DNA of 64,000 nucleotides from Mastigamoeba balamuthi. Lineage: Eukaryota > Evosea > Mastigamoebida > Mastigamoebidae. The translations under genes were made by a program, and so were the position numbers. The stretch spans positions 408,280 through 472,279 of the forward strand of contig CACRSC010000009.1 of the NCBI GenBank assembly GCA_902651635.1. Reading direction: 5' to 3'. The notes beneath the pieces are model-generated. The model made no database searches and was not told the origin of the DNA. It was given only the letters and a program-made list of their open reading frames with translations. The first letter of the stretch is position 1; every line of letters starts with the position of its first letter. Shown in pieces: positions 10,701 through 21,465 of the stretch.

Positions 10701-12306
10701 CTCGTCCTTCCTGATCCGCGAGAGCACTACGTGTGGGAAGATATTGGCCATGATGTGCTCCGTCTGTCTGCAGTACAGATAACCTCATGCCTTAGACCCT
10801 TTTTAATAGGTAAAACGCACTCTGTCCTCCGCTCCAAGGACGATAGAAGCTCGTTGACGGCTCTCGTCACACTGCGCAACTCGTTCTTTCCTGTGACCTT
10901 TAACCTCTTGCCGGGGCTCTAGTGATGAACGAAGTGGTCACGTAGGAAAGGGACTCTGATCACCCACCACATTTGAGGACAGGATGACGATCTTGCGAGA
11001 GAGAGAGGCAAGGATCCTGATAACGAAGAACTCGACCAGGAGAGCCACCATGCAAAACAGAATAAATAGGCTCACGCAGCAGATGACCATTAAGAGTTTT
11101 GTCGCTGGCCACCAAACAAGCGTGAGTTTCGCCTAGAGTGGGAATTGCCGCACTCGACTGGATAGTGGGAGCATCGACCCGGTTCCCGCGGATGAGGACC
11201 CAGACCCTCGGGGTCCCAAGCTCATCGTCAATAACTAACCCTATCGCCAGGTACGTTTCATGCATCTGGTTGGCAGTGCTCGAGCACCTTTGAGACTCTG
11301 AGCTGATCAGGGACACTGGGGCCACGGAGAGTTTAACAGATTGGCCTGGGCACTAGGTCAGTGGTCACCCATACGAATTCAGTGCCTGTCAACTGGTGCC
11401 GAATCTTGAGATGCTGCCCCTCCCATACTGAGGAGATGGAAGAGAACGCCTCGGTTCTGGTCAGCAGAGATACGCAGAGGTCTGCTGTTTCGGCGATGCG
11501 CGGCAGGGGGGTGTGCACATCCCTGGCGTAGACAAGCCACCCCACGTCGTCGCCGTACATGTCAGCGCGTTTTACGTACTCGGCCTGGACAAGAACTGCT
11601 GTTGCGCTTCGTACGTCTGTCAAATGAGCGCATGCACAGTAGTCGCATACGTCTCAGGGATCCAGTAGAGGCCTGTCGCCTTACCCTCCTTGACCAGCTC
11701 AGCACCAACTTGAGCGCACAAACTCGGCGATGCCGGAATCTGTGAGGTCTTGTTCGTGTTCCACATCATCCCGTTGAGCAGCTGCACATTACCCCAAAAC
11801 AGATTGTGAGCCCTATGCGACTGCTCAGCTTTGTCGAACCGTCCCGTTGGGAAGAACTAGGAGCATTGCCTGCAGATCGATATGCTCCAAAAACGTGTAT
11901 CCCGTGGAGAGCAGTGTCCACAGGGGCCCCGTTGGGTCTCTGGCCTCCATGAACACGTACAGATCATCCTGGTGGGCCATTGTGCCGGTCAGAGGTCGCA
12001 TCTGCCCAGTGAGTTACTTACCCACCACGCCACGTTGATGATCTCGGTCTGCAGAGTCGCCAGCGTGCTGCCCAAGGTGCCGAAGAAGAGCTTTGCCTCG
12101 TTGACCGCCTGCCTGCGCTCGAGCATCCGCAGCTGCGAGGCCGAGGTCGCGCTGAAGATGGCGCAGGTCGCGCAAGCCGCGGCGGCCACCACGGCGAACA
12201 GCGCCAGCAGTGTGTGAAACCTCATGTGCCTCAGGACCGAGCACCCCACGTCCTTGGCAGATCGCGCAGGCGCAGTAGCGCCCTCATGGTGTCTTCCACT
12301 CTCCAT
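7757..12306 (-). CDS. Receptor-type adenylyl cyclase A (two sensors, two cyclase domains)
   Basis: Multi-exon gene; ATG 12306, TGA 7757-7759. Order: short tail; TM1 (HTLLALFAVV, about 12,150-12,220); extracellular module 1 with a WIPET box and a GDDVGWLVYARD box; TM2 (about 11,000-11,070); cyclase C1 (FVDICNFTLW near 10,650, TIGDAY near 10,470, FFDIWGPS near 10,200); TM3 (about 9,730-9,810); module 2 (WDPET, GWVVFLRD); TM4 (about 8,640-8,770); cyclase C2 (LFCDVAEF, KIKTILDLY, YDLWSDTVNMAAR). The paired W.PET/GW..F.RD layout resembles dCACHE sensors. In C2, K (KIKTI) and D (YDLW) are the adenine-reading pair and N...R the transition-state pair, so ATP to cAMP is expected. The apparent frame break near 11,850 disappears as a 58-nt intron, so the gene looks intact. 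Codon use is visibly AT-richer than in paralogue B. Confidence 0.85.
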
Positions 12307-12653
12307 TGATTGCGTTAAAGGCAGATCTATTCTCAATACCCTCGCCCGATCGCTGGAAATGCCTGGCACACGCCATCTGTGAAGAACGCCAAAAGGCGGA
12401 TTGTGGGCATGAAAAACAGCCGAAAGACTGATCGATCTAAAACGCGAAACAGTGAAAGCCCGTTGAGGAAAAAGATAGCCTGGCCCTCTTTGGACGCAGA
12501 AGCCCCCTCACACCCACGACGCGTATTGTGTGGCGACTGCTTTTCGACATTGCCGCCTGTCTTTATGTCCTCTTCGCGGTGTCGTGCGCCAGTATACAGT
12601 AATTGTTGCTCTCCCGCTCACCTGTGACGGCGAGGAATTGTCGACACCGACTT
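12307..12653. other. Intergenic, between tandem cyclase genes
   Basis: This 347-bp gap holds the 3' end of cyclase B and the presumed promoter of cyclase A (both minus). No further gene or RNA structure seen. Confidence 0.6.
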
Positions 12654-15600
12654 TCAGAGGCTCTTGCCCTTCTTTCCCTTCAATGAGAACACGGTCTGGG
12701 TCCCCTTCCCCTTGAGCGCCAGCGCCTGGGGCTCCCCAAAGTCGAACCCGTCTTGGGCAGCGGCGAACGTCTTGGCGTCGCACAGCACCGACCCCGGCGA
12801 TGCCTTGGCCTTCAAGCGAGCGGCCTGCGGCAGTCCTCAAGTGTCAGCAAACAACAGAACTCCGTCCTAGAACGCGCGTGCCATATTGACCGTGTCGGAC
12901 CAGAGGTCGTAGATCCAGTTGTGCTTCCCGATGATGCCACCTGCGCACGGGCCCGAGCTGACTCCGATGCGGAAGAGGACGGCCTGCCCGCCGCCCAGAG
13001 ACATGCCTTTGCTGTACTCGTGGAACTCGATCGCCATCTGCAGCATCACGTGCGCGTGTCTCGGGTCCTCTGTGGGAACTCCAGAAACTGCCACTGCAGG
13101 AGAACAGTAAGCAGAACGCGGATACGATGCGTGAATACGGTAGATGTCCAGAATGGTCTTGATCTTAGTCACACCGCATCTCTCGGCAATCGCGTCGAGG
13201 CCCTCGATAAACGGGCTCAGGAATGTAGCGACAGTTTCAGGAGACTCCGAGGTGGCCCAGTCCTTGAATCCCACGACATCGCAGAACAGAACGCTGGTCG
13301 TCGCGAAGCTGTCGTTGGGCAGCACTCCCTGTTGCAGCGAGAGGAACACGTGTGGTGGGAACATGGACTGGATGATACCGAGAGACTTCCTACAAGGCCC
13401 GTGAGTGTAGCGCCCTAAGCGGCCGTCGCTCATACGCACTGGTGCTGTGCATGGCGCGATCTGAGAAGATAGTTGATGGAGTGGGCGATGTTCTTGAGCT
13501 GATCGTTGCCCCAGAACTTGACGTAGGAATTCGTGGCGCTCGAGGTGACTGCAATGATGGCCCTCGACAGACGGGATAGCCCACGGAACACCAGCATCTC
13601 GAGAACGACTACGCTGCACCCCATGACAAATACGAGAATGCCTACCCCCACGCTACACAAAATGGAGAACAGGTTCATCTGGTCTTTCAGCAGCTCTTGA
13701 CTCCGCACGACAAAAGCCAGCAGCCTCGGTTGCCCCTCCTGTATCGTACATCAGCTTTGTAGAGACACAGGAAGGCAAACCACGTCGCTGAAGGCAACAC
13801 TCTCGATTATCACCGTCGAGTTGACGAAGGAGCTGTTGTTGGGGCACGTGTAGAACACGTCTGCCAGGCTCTCTCTGCCATTGGCAGTGAGCACTTTGAT
13901 CGACTCAGCTGTGCACAGCAGGCAACCGTGAGTATCGAGTCGAGGTTCTCTGAGAGCCATACACCCTATGATGGAGCCAATCGACATGTTTCCGGCCTCG
14001 TTCCACAGTCTTCGGAGCGGCACGTCGGCGCCGCCGGCATAGAGAATTCCGAGGCACATATCCATCATCTCGGACACCGGGGGGAGTATTCTCGTGACGT
14101 CTCTGAGGAACACGACCCACCCGACGACTTCAGTCTCTTGTGTGATGGCCACAGGATACGATGCAACCATTCTTGTGATGCGCCTGAAGAGACATGTGAG
14201 TAATTACGAGCAGTTGATATCAAGGCGGATTACGTTTCTGGGTCCCAGATGAGGCCACTGAACTCGCCCTGCTTCAGCACGTGCTCGTGCATGATTCTTA
14301 TCTCGGTGGCTGACAGGTTCCTGGTGCTTTGCATCGGGTAGTTGTATCCCCCGCTGTTGACCAGCGTCCCGTTTGCTTTAAAGTACGCAGCGCCGTCGAT
14401 GCCCTGGACGTTCCAAACGACGCCGTCAGTGAAGTAGAGCTGCCAGAAAAGTCCGTCTGGCACACCAGTAGTGACGTAATTAACCGCCATTTCCTGTGAT
14501 GTGTTAACATGGTAAGGGAGGGCCGAGAGTGCATACCCAGGCTCCCCATCCACTCGCAATATTGCGCAGATCGCTCAAAGCTGAGTTGAGCACACGGGAG
14601 ACCCTGTTGGCATCCGCGGCAGCTCGGTGGCTGACCAGCTTTGCAGTTGTTGCATCGACGCTGCTGAAAAGAAACCCGACCATGGCAGCCACAGAGACCA
14701 GCAGGAGGACACTAATCCCAATGGTGGCGCCCAGCCGCAGTGACTGCGAGATCTTCCTCGCGAGGCCCGTCTTCTCGGATAAGTAGGTGATGGCGCTGTC
14801 CTGCTCCATGATGCTCAGCAGTCCGGCAGATGACAAAGATCTCGCAGACGCGCATTCTGTGCGAGGGGTGTCGCTCGAGTTCAGAGTGATCTTCCACACT
14901 GGCATCGCCTGGCTCCTCTCGCTGATCTCTCCCGCGGACACGAACGAGAAGCTGTTGCCACTGCTCTTCATGAGAGCCTGCCTCGACAGATCGCAGCACA
15001 GCAGCTCTCCGGGGGATGCGAACTCCTGAACCTGTTGGCTCCGAGTGACTAGTTCTCCTTTAGTGACGAAAGGCGATACAGATAATAAACCTGATGGGCC
15101 CCAGATGTCGAAGAATTTCTTCTTGAGCCCGATAATGGCACTGCTGCATGATCCAGAGGCAATCCCCATGCGGAACTGGAGCTCCTGCATGGAGTTTGCC
15201 ATGATGTTGCCGTTACACAGCCTGGACCCCTGATAAGCGCGAATGTACCAAGAACGGTGGCGCACCTCGAGAACCTAATGGCGACCACTGCGCACACCTC
15301 GGAGCAATTACGCCCATCTGGCTCCAGCCCGCTGGCGACAACTGTTTCCCTGTGAGGTCGAACCAGTCAACTGACGCACCGTAAGCATCACCGATTGTCA
15401 TGACCTTCGTTGCCCCTTCGCTGTCGACAATATCGTCCATTTTGCTAAAGACACCGTTGAGGTACTTGGTCACTACGTCCGGCGTCAGGGCTGACGACCT
15501 GCACACGTCACACACACGTCCACCGCTCTCTCAGTTTCTGTCCGCATGTCGGGCGCACGGCCACGAACCACAGAGTGAAGTTGCAGATGTCGACGAAGAG

Positions 15601-17285
15601 GACAGAGGTATTCGGGTACGTGAGGTTGTTGGACTCGTCCCTCCTGATCCGCGCCAGCACAACGTGCGGGAACGTGTTCCGCATGACGTGCTCTGTCTGC
15701 CTGCACACCCGCCGTTGAATCTGGGAGGAAACGATGGGCGGGCGTACTCTGTCCTGCGCTCGAGGGATGCGAGAAGCTCGTTCACGGCTCTGGTCACGTT
15801 TCGCAGCTCGCTCTTGCCCGTCACCTTGAGCCTCTTTCCGCTGTTCTGTTGTTTCCGCTGTTTGCTTCCGCTCGCAGCGAGGCAGAGACGCGCACCACAT
15901 CGGAAGACACGGAGACGATCTTCCTGGACAACGAGGCCAGGATCCGGATGACGAAGAACTCAAGCAGCAGTGCGATCAGGCACAGAAGAACGAACAGGCA
16001 CACACAGCAGATGATCATCAGGAAAGCCGATGCTAGAGTAAAACACAGGCGGTGAGAGCCGTGAGGCTTGCACTGCAGCATGCAGGACGAGAAGTCGACG
16101 CACTCGAGGCGATTGTGGGAGCATCGACTCGGTTCCCGCGGATGAGGACGTAGGCCCTGGGAACGCCCAGCTCGTCGTTGAGGACAGTTCCTATCGCGAG
16201 GTACGTGTCGTGCGTCTGGTTTGCCGTGTTCGAGCAGACCAACGACGCATCTCGGAACACAGAAGCACGGGCCACCGAGACTCGAACCGCTTGGTCTGCG
16301 GTCCTTGGGTGTTAGAGATTTTTGGAATTCGGCAATCTCGCCTGTCATCTGGTGCTGCATCTTGATGGGCTGCCCCTTCCACACGGAGGCGATGGAGGAG
16401 AACCCGTCTATGCTGGTCAGCAGCGACGCGCAGAGGTCGGCAGTCTCGGCGATGCGCGACAGGGGGTTGCGTGCGTCCCTCGCAAAGGCGATCCATCCCA
16501 CATCGTCGCCATACATGTCCGCGTGCTTGACGTACTCGGTCTGAATGATCACCGGGGTCGAGCTGCACACAGCTGAGTCAAACTCCCACTCGCGGTCACC
16601 GAGCACTCACGTCTCTGGGATCCAGTAGAGGCCAGTCGCCTTCCCCTTGGCGACTAGCTGCCCGCCTACCTGCTCGCAGAGACTGGGCGACGCTGGGGCC
16701 TTCGAAGTACCGTTTGCGTCCCACATGAACCCGTTAAGCAGCTGTGCGACGGCCCCACCAAGTGAGATGCGGCACGATGAAGAGAGGGAGGTCATCCATA
16801 CCGTTCCGTTGGGCAGCACGAGGAATAACGCCTGCAGGTCGTAGAGCGTCAGTAGCTCGAGCCCTCCATAAAACAGCGACCACATTCCCCCGTTCGGGTC
16901 CTGCTGCACCATGAAGTCGTACAGATCGTTCTGACCGCCCATCATCGTCAGTGCACCGCGCGAGTCGCCCCTGCTCCCGCGGTTCGGTCCGTACCCACCA
17001 CGCCACATTGACGATCTGGCTCTGAAGATTCGCCAGCACGCTGTCGAAGTTGCCGTGGAACAGCGCCGACTCGTCAAAGGCCTGCCTGCGCTCGAGCTTC
17101 CTCAGCTGCGAGGCCGAGGCCGCGCTGAACGTCGCGCAGGCGACCGCCGCGGCACAGGCGACGACGACGAACAGCGCCAGCAGCGCATGAAATCTCATGT
17201 GCCGCACGTGAGAGCACCGCACACAGGTCGGCACCCTCAGGGGCGCACCGGCCGCGTCGCACTGACAGCTTCTTGCGCTCTGCAT
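12654..17285 (-). CDS. Receptor-type adenylyl cyclase B (tandem paralogue of A)
   Basis: Same architecture and intron positions as cyclase A; ATG 17285 (MQSARSC), TGA 12654-12656. TM1 (FHALLALFVVV), sensor 1 (WIPET near 16,620; GDDVGWIAFARD near 16,500), TM2 near 15,960-16,030, C1 (LFVDICNFTLW near 15,590; TIGDAY near 15,390; FFDIWGPS near 15,110), TM3 near 14,650-14,740, sensor 2 (WDPET near 14,240; GWVVFLRD near 14,110), TM4 near 13,570-13,660, C2 (LFCDVVGF near 13,280; KIKTILDIY near 13,150; YDLWSDTVN near 12,900). C1 keeps both metal Asp but has M for the adenine-binding K and GPSV for GDTVN, so it lacks the N/R pair. C2 has K, D, N and R. This is the division of labour of animal membrane adenylyl cyclases. 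Introns at 16296-16341 and 12825-12881 fit only as GC-AG. Confidence 0.88.
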
Positions 17286-17839
17286 GGGTACTATAATAAG
17301 AGGATAATGTTGCCAAAGAAAAGGAAGGTCTCTTTATGACAGTGCCCGAATCCAAATTGTGGAGAAAGGGCCGATTTGTGTAGAAGGTCGCAGACAAAAA
17401 TGGAGTGCGCGGTGTTTCACTACTTTGACCACATCTCGCGAAGCTCGCATGGGCCTCCATATCGGGAGTAAGACACCCCTTCTCGGCATCAACCACGCCT
17501 ACCCTCATCTCCGTCTGTTCGTCTGCCGTGCGCGACCCTGCCACCGACGGACTATCCCAGGGCACAAGCAGGGCCGCACGCAGAAGCAGCGGGTGGCGTC
17601 TTGCCCTAAGCGTAGTCGTGCCATGCCAGAGCGGCCCTTCCGCAGCCCGGCGCAAGCTTTAAATGGCTATGTCTGGCCCGCTTGGCTGCGCTCTGCTCGG
17701 CCCACCCCCCCTTCCCACAGCGCCCACCGCCCACGAGCGCACAAGACGGTTTCTGTTCCGCGGGCGCAGCCCACCCTCATGTGCAGCGGCTGCAGTGCTG
17801 TCCCTTTGTTAGCGACGAGCGCCCGCCCCCCTCTTACTG
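17286..17839. other. Intergenic, cyclase B promoter side
   Basis: This 554-bp region lies between the cyclase B start and the EMC2 stop (both minus). No coding exon recognised. Long open frames across it on either strand are composition artefacts of GC-rich DNA. Confidence 0.55.
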
Positions 17840-18984
17840 TCAGAGCGCCGAGCGCAGGCGGTCGATCATCGCCAGCGACAGCAGCGCCGACGAGCCCGCC
17901 CGGGCGTAGACGGCGGCCAGCCTCGCGGCGGCCCACTCGAAGAGGTCGCTGTTCTCGCGCGCGGCCCTCTGCCCCGCGATGCCCGAGCGGGCGAGCGCCG
18001 AGCAGCTCAGGCAGACGCCCAGCAGCGACTTGGCGTCGGCTGCCTCGGTCAGCTCCGCCGCGCGCGCAAAGTACTTGCGGGCCAGCGTGTAGTCGCCCAG
18101 CGTGTGGGCGACCTCGGCGGCGCGCGACCAGAGCGCGTGCGACTCGGGGCTGGCGAGCAGCGCCTCCTCGAGGCAGAAGGCCGCGTTGCGCAGGCTCTGC
18201 GACGACGTGTAGAGGTCCGCCAGCTCCAGCCACGCCTCGGCGTCGGCGGGGCACATCGCCAGGTACGTGTTCAGCTGGTTCACCGCCGTGTTGACCGCGC
18301 CGCTGGCCCTGATGACCGCCACCTGCCTCTTCATGACCATCTGGCCAAGGGGGGGGGAGATATTCTTCGTCAGATACCCTGTGGGAGATGCGGATATTCT
18401 GGAATCCTGGGAGCGCGCGGCTGAGGAGACGAACCGTGTTGGCGGGGTCCGACTTCAGGACGGCGGCGTAGAGGGCCTCAGCGGCCGGGAAGTTGCCAGC
18501 GGCCTCGTAGCACATTCCCTGCAGCCTCTTGGCGGTCGCGGAACCCGGGAACTTCCTCGCCACGGCCGCAGTGTAGTTCTGTTCGACACGAATCAATTGA
18601 TGAGGGCGCCAATTCAATTGCAAATGAAAGAGATGTAAAACAAACACAACACAGCAGAAAAACTGTGTTGGCAAAAATCAGGGCTGGCCGCAAACCTCTG
18701 CCAGCGCGACGTCGCCCAGGTCCAGTGCGGCCATGATGACCTGCTCGTGGATGAGCCACGCTGGTTGGGGGTTTTGCGCCGGGGCGTTTTGGGCGTCAGT
18801 TTGCGTATCTGCCTGTCGTGTTTGCTGCTGGGCGCGCACTCTCGGGCTCGGACGACGGCATGGTGCGGAGCACGGCCTCGCCGTACTTGACCACGAGGTC
18901 CGAGCGGCGGGCACCCGCGCGGCGCATTTGCGCGAGAGCTGCGCGCATCGAGGGCACGTCCGCCGCCATCGTGGAAGCAGCCAT
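17840..18984 (-). CDS. EMC2: ER membrane complex subunit 2 (TPR protein)
   Basis: Four exons: 18840-18984, 18696-18760, 18435-18578, 17840-18340, giving 284 residues (animal EMC2 is about 297). The product is the soluble TPR subunit of the ER membrane protein insertase EMC. Family landmarks in order: WLIHEQVIMAALDLGD, ARKFPGSATAKRLQGMCYEA, LKSDPANT, LNTYLAMCPADAEAWLELAD, LRNAAFCLEEALLASPESH and TLGDYTLARKYFARA, matching the EMC2 TPR core. All introns are GT-AG and in phase. Start: ATG 18984 (MAAST) or 18969 (MAADVPS); I chose the upstream one. It is divergent from the FHA-WWE gene with only 116 bp between start codons. Confidence 0.93.
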
Positions 18985-19100
18985 GGGAGGAGATATCTTG
19001 TGGTTGACGTGGCCCGGATCTCCCTGGGGCGAAATCTCCTGCAAAAATCTGGCGCCGTCGAAAATCACGGGAATCCCGTTTACTGAAAGAACCAACGCGA
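18985..19100. promoter_or_regulatory. Compact bidirectional promoter, EMC2 / FHA-WWE gene
   Basis: Only 116 bp separate the two start codons. The interval contains GGAGATATC near 18990 and the palindrome CGGGAATCCCG near 19068-19078. GATAT-type words recur upstream of other genes here. The assignment as a shared promoter is inferred from spacing. Confidence 0.55.
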
Positions 19101-20711
19101 ATGGTGAAACTGGTGCTCGTGTCCGGCGACGGCGAGCTCGTGGTCCCCGTGGGCACGCGGGATGTGGTCATTGGGCGCGGCTCTCTGCCGTGCCTGACCG
19201 ACAGGCGTCTGGGCCGCCGCCAGCTGGAGGCGTCGTGCCCTGACCCCGAGAGCCTCGTGGTCCTCTGCGTGCGTCCACAGCCACCTACTTCCTACTGGAT
19301 CCCAATCCTCTTCTCAACGCACCCGCGCGGGCAGAGCGGCAAGAACCCCAGCAAGGTGAACCACACCGGCCAGGGCAAGCCTGTGTTCGTGAACCCCGGC
19401 GACTCGGCCTCGCTCAAATCCGGTGCGCGCGTCGCCAGCGACTGCGAGCGCGTCGTCCCTGACTGCCCACCCCTTCGTGCCCCCCAGGGGACAGGGTGAG
19501 CCTGCTGTCCGACGGGTCCTTCGAGTTCATCGTGCTGGCAGCTGCAGGGCCCGCCACGGAGCCCGCGGTGCACGCGCCTGCTGCCGCCCCGGATGCGAGC
19601 GAGAAGCCCGGGGCCAAGGCCAAGGGGGAGGAGCCCGCGCAGGACGCCCGGGGCGCGGCAGCGGCAGCGGGCCCAGTGGGCTCGTGGCAGTGGCTGGGGG
19701 ACCTTGGGTGGATCTCCTACTCGCGCGAGCAGAACGAGGCCATCGAGGCCGCTTGGCGTGCAGGCTCCCAGCGCGTCGACGTCGACCCTGAGCGTTTCGT
19801 TGAGTTCGACAAGCTCACGGGCGAAGGTCCCCCCTGCTGCCCGCCCATCCAGCAGTGGCCCCTCTGACCTGTGAGCTCGCAGCCTGCCAACGCCGAAACG
19901 ACGACCCCATCAAGAACCGCCCTGTGAGGCGCGAGGACCCCGCGCCGGGCCAGCCCCCTGCGCCTGCACCGAGGCCCAGCCCCGCCAAGAGGGCCCAGCA
20001 GCCGCAGCAGCTCCGCAGGGCGCTCGAGGGCGTCTGCCTGTACTTCGCCGTCGGCGATGTGCCCAGGGAGACGATCGCCGAGGTCGAGGAGGCCGGGGGC
20101 AGCGCCACGAGGGCCCTGGGGCCGCGCGTCACGCACGTGGTCGTCGACAGGGACGAGGCTGTGCGTAGGGCTGCCATCATCGAGTCGGCAGCCGCCCAGC
20201 ACAAGTTCGTCGTGTGGAGCGACTGGCTGCGTGCGTCGATCGACACGGGCCACAGGGCCGCAGAGCGCGACTACGACGCCCGCCCGGCCCCGGGCTCGCA
20301 CAAGAGGCCCGGCCCCGGTATGGCCTCTCTGCCTCGGTCCCCTCTGACGCTGGGGCTGCAGGAGACAAGAGCGACGGGGAGCCGCCAGTCAAGAGGCCGA
20401 TTAACTCGTATTTCGGTGTATCAGCTGCGTCTTCGTCGCGCGGTAAGGAAAACAGTACGCTTTGGGGACCGGAGGTCTCAGCTGTCCCCGCAGCCGTGTG
20501 GATGTGGAGGACGGACAACCCCGACGTGTGGAAGCAGTACGAGGCCAAGGACAACGAGAAGATCGAGCGGGCGTGGCAGATACATGGCAAGGATGCGCCC
20601 CGGTACGTGCCCGTGGGCTCGGGGACGTACGTCGTCGACCTGGGCGACCTCAAGCAGCGGCACAGCAAGTTCCCCGAGCTCGAGCGCGCAATCAAGAGGG
20701 AGACCCGATGA
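19101..20711 (+). CDS. FHA-WWE-BRCT-WWE protein (DNA damage / poly-ADP-ribose reader)
   Basis: Exons 19101-19268, 19335-19422, 19488-19826, 19883-20317, 20362-20711; about 459 residues, all joins in phase. Domain 1: a PNKP/aprataxin-like FHA (VVIGRGSL, DRRLGRRQLEA, SGKNPSKV after splicing). Domain 2: WWE (SWQWLGDLGWISYSREQ, IEAAW, VEFDKLT). Domain 3: BRCT (GVCLYFAVGD, THVVVD, KFVVWSDWLRASI). Domain 4: second WWE (VWMWRTDNPDVWKQYEA, IERAW, YVVDLGDL). FHA and BRCT bind phosphoproteins and WWE binds ADP-ribose units, so a nuclear scaffold at DNA breaks is likely. There is no PARP catalytic domain. PINSYFG before the last WWE resembles a PIP-box/KR-type tail. The 51-nt segment 20441-20491 has good splice ends and no stop and may be an additional intron. 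Confidence 0.85.
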
Positions 20712-21465
20712 AACCGGCAGTGAAAGCCGGAACCGCACGCTCGGCTGGTCCTTTGTGGCCGTGTCCGTTTTGAATCTCAAAGTTTGAGTTTTACGGTTTT
20801 GTTTCTGGCTCTTTGCACTACAGCGCTCCGCTGCACCTTGCCCCCGTTGCGGAACGCGCAAAGAATGACGACGCCCGTATTAAGTAGCGACGATTTTGGC
20901 CACCGTTTCGGCCTGTGGTGGGCAGCGCGCCGGATTGGCCCCCTCGTCAACCGGCTGTACTACTGTCCGCACCTGCAGTGTGCGGCTGGCCGCCAGCGGC
21001 TCCTTCTGGCCAGGCCGTCGTCACAGAGCGTCCAGCGGGGGCGGAGGAAGGAAGTCGATCCGCAGGCGGGGTGGGGGGGGTGTCCGAACTCCGAGGGGAC
21101 CATTTGTGGCGTTCTGGGCTTGTTGATGTGCACTGACGTCAGGATCATTTTGTTCTTGTGCCTCGGGAAAACGTAAGGAAAGGCCCTCTCCGCAAGAGGA
21201 CCCCGGCAGCGCACCGCTCTCCCAGCACCCGGGTACGCGCCCCGCGTCGCCCGCGCCCCCGCGCGGCGGCCGCCCGCGCCCGCGCGCGCCCATTTATCGC
21301 TTTTTCTCACACGGGGGGGGCGCACATAAAAATAACAGAAGGCACCTCGCCAGAGTTCAAAAAAAACCAGCTCGCGTCGTCGGGGGCGGGGGCTGCGGTC
21401 GGTTTGCAGGCAGCGCGCGCGGGGAGGGAGGCCCAGGCACCCTTGTGGCCCTACGCGCGCACCCA
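20712..21465. other. Intergenic, promoter side of CBM20-LRR gene
   Basis: This 754-bp region lies between two plus-strand genes. It is GC-rich, with G- and C-runs near 21070 and 21310. No exon is recognisable. A very long open frame on the opposite strand (about 20,960-24,145) is an artefact of coding-strand composition. Confidence 0.6.

Noticed and set aside
11800-11870. Apparent frameshift in cyclase A
   Set aside because: A 58-nt GT-AG intron in phase 0 (after LPNGT, before LLNG) removes it, and cyclase B has an intron at the same place.
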